Positions 62,551-63,287 of a DNA stretch of 63,287 bases are shown here, piece after piece. A model generated the notes under the pieces. That model was not told the origin of the DNA and did not search any database. It saw nothing but the letters and a program-made list of their open reading frames with translations. Where the stretch lies: positions 1 through 63,287 of the forward strand of contig NZ_BSTF01000031.1 in assembly GCF_030269365.1 (NCBI RefSeq). Reading direction: 5' to 3'. Source of the stretch: Lentzea sp. NBRC 102530 (lineage in GTDB: Bacteria; Actinomycetota; Actinomycetes; Mycobacteriales; Pseudonocardiaceae). Within the stretch, counting starts at the first letter, position 1; each line of letters opens with the position of its first letter. Position numbers and translations under genes: made by a program.

Positions 62551-63103
62551 GGCCCCCACCCACGCCGCCGGCGTTCCCACTCCGGCCCGGCCCCAGCAAA
62601 CGCCCCAGCAGCAGGAACGCACGCCCCAGCAGGCACAGCGCGCCGACGTGCAACACACTGAGGCGCAACGGGTTGACGCACAGCGGGCTGACGCGCAGCG
62701 GGTCGACGCACAACGCACCGAGGCTCAGCGCACGGACACACAGCGCACGGATGCACAGCGAGCCGACAACCAGCGCACGGACGCACAGCGGACCGAACAT
62801 CAGCGCACGGAACCGCAACGCACCGAACAGCGCCACGCGGAACCGCAGCGCCACGCGGAGTCGCGTCCGATCGGCAAGCTGGAAGACGAGTGGCAGGCCG
62901 TGCAGTACGACTTCGTCGACGACCCGAAGGCCGCGGTCCGCAAGGCCGACGACCTCGTGGCTCGGGCGCTGGAGGAACTCACCAGCCGCCACCGTTCCCT
63001 CACCAAGCAGCTCGAGGGAAACAGTGATCCACAGACCGAGGACCTGCGACTGGCTCTCCACCGCTATCGGGAACTCTTCAAGTCGCTGGTCGCCGTCAAA
63101 TAA
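62543..63103 (+). CDS. AQR-pentapeptide-repeat protein
   Basis: A 186-residue protein in three parts: a Pro/Gln/Thr-rich start (1-30), thirteen five-residue units of type AQR(T/A/V)(D/E) (31-95) with a decayed extension, and a C-terminal domain (about 115-184) with EWQAVQYDFVDDPKAAVRKAD and EDLRLALHRYRELFKSL matching the preceding protein. No signal peptide or membrane segment. The ATG at 62543 overlaps the previous stop, so both proteins are made together and may interact through the common domain. Confidence 0.78.
   Translation: MSEAPTHAAGVPTPARPQQTPQQQERTPQQAQRADVQHTEAQRVDAQRADAQRVDAQRTEAQRTDTQRTDAQRADNQRTDAQRTEHQRTEPQRTEQRHAEPQRHAESRPIGKLEDEWQAVQYDFVDDPKAAVRKADDLVARALEELTSRHRSLTKQLEGNSDPQTEDLRLALHRYRELFKSLVAVK
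62633..62827 (+). repeat. Tandem 15-bp repeats
   Basis: Thirteen consecutive 15-bp units, roughly GCACAGCGCACGGAC, encode AQRTD variants (AQRAD, VQHTE, AQRVD, NQRTD, PQRTE). No length irregularity occurs until 62827, after which the period slips (EQRHAEPQRHAE). Confidence 0.9.
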
Positions 63104-63115
63104 GTGCTGGAAGCC

Positions 63116-63149
63116 CCGGCGCCGTGGCCGTAACAGGTGGCGGCGCCGG
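63116..63149 (+). terminator. Probable terminator of AQR-repeat locus
   Basis: CCGGCGCC (63116-63123) pairs with GGCGCCGG (63142-63149), 12 nt after the stop; the loop is long (18 nt) and no T-run follows. Confidence 0.45.
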
Positions 63150-63166
63150 CAGGCATGTCCGGACTA

Positions 63167-63287
63167 GAGGCTGTTTGAGGTTCGGATCTTGGTGGTTCTC
63201 GGTGGTGTGCTGGTCGGGCTGGTAGAACTCGGTTGTGGCGCGTTTTGATGTGACCGATGCCGAGTGGGCGTTGATCGAGCCGCTGGT
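63167..63287 (+). mobile_element. Left end of an IS5-like insertion sequence (cut by window)
   Basis: GAGGCTGTTTGAGGTTC at about 63167-63183 resembles the terminal repeat of IS5-group elements, preceded by CTA (63164-63166), a common target. A transposase gene starts at 63235. The right end lies outside the window. Confidence 0.65.
63235..63287 (+). CDS. IS5-like transposase, amino end only
   Basis: GTG at 63235 opens VARFDVTDAEWALIEPL, the typical beginning of IS5-family (IS427 group) DDE transposases, helix-turn-helix part. Seventeen codons are in the window and the gene runs off the end, so its integrity cannot be judged. It is in the same direction as the AQR-repeat locus. Confidence 0.8.
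   Translation, partial: MARFDVTDAEWALIEPL

Noticed and set aside
62633..62827. CRISPR-like array
   Set aside because: The 15-bp repeats are contiguous, in frame and without spacers; they encode AQRTD units.

Overview
The window is high-GC actinobacterial DNA, most likely from the Pseudonocardiales (a Lentzea/Saccharothrix-like relative; the genus is inference). Support comes from the lineage-typical DUF3159, DUF3710, DUF3093, DUF4193, DUF3039, DUF3099 and DUF7455 genes, frequent GTG starts, many start codons with no leader placed 6-8 nt after a TAnnnT -10 hexamer, and a SigA whose C-terminal half is near-identical to mycobacterial SigA.

Layout. 1-382: promoter and leader of a ribosomal RNA operon running leftward out of the window (16S itself lies outside). 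383-9691: two-component system, SPFH protein, dxs, RNA uracil methyltransferase, APC permease and the TrkA-type pair ceoB/ceoC. 9777-14910: two tandem paralogous LuxR-type ATPases that interrupt an otherwise conserved block. 14966-23850: DUF3159, OB-fold protein, hydrolase, DUF3710, dut, DUF3093, DUF4193, Cei-like protein, PH-domain protein, suhB, ppgK and sigA, in an order I recall from M. tuberculosis Rv2682c-Rv2703. 23999-30824: IclR-like regulator, DUF7455 zinc protein, a xylose-type ABC operon (xylF-xylG-xylH-ROK regulator) and a methyltransferase. 30842-41025: helicase, YihY protein, DUF3039, psuG-psuK, DUF3099, PucR regulator, methyltransferase, dtd and sigB (again resembling Rv2707-Rv2710). 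41286-43391: class I fumarase and a VOC protein.

43435-63287 is accessory DNA. It holds a membrane-anchored NB-ARC/TPR protein next to a decayed gene; two paralogous lipoproteins; and a complete oxidative hexuronate pathway (ABC importer, uronate dehydrogenase, glucarate dehydratase, 5-keto-4-deoxyglucarate dehydratase, 2-oxoglutarate semialdehyde dehydrogenase) under a divergent IclR regulator and with one gene of unknown function. Then come a solitary radical SAM protein with a rare TTA codon, a CPT-like kinase, a flavin monooxygenase, a decayed ABC-2 permease tail, rtcB, a two-gene locus with an (A)QR(T)(D/E) pentapeptide-repeat protein, and the left end of an IS5-like insertion sequence.

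The hexuronate genes form one regulon: the importer feeds uronate to Udh, whose aldarate product is dehydrated by GudD and KdgD and oxidised by the semialdehyde dehydrogenase to 2-oxoglutarate. The xyl operon is likely controlled by its own last gene, the ROK regulator. The most unusual features are the 38-bp perfect palindrome at 20553-20590, the recurring GATATATCGG elements, the overlapping divergent leaderless promoters (dut/DUF3093 and DUF3039/psuG), the AQRTD-repeat protein pair, and the unassigned gene in the hexuronate operon.
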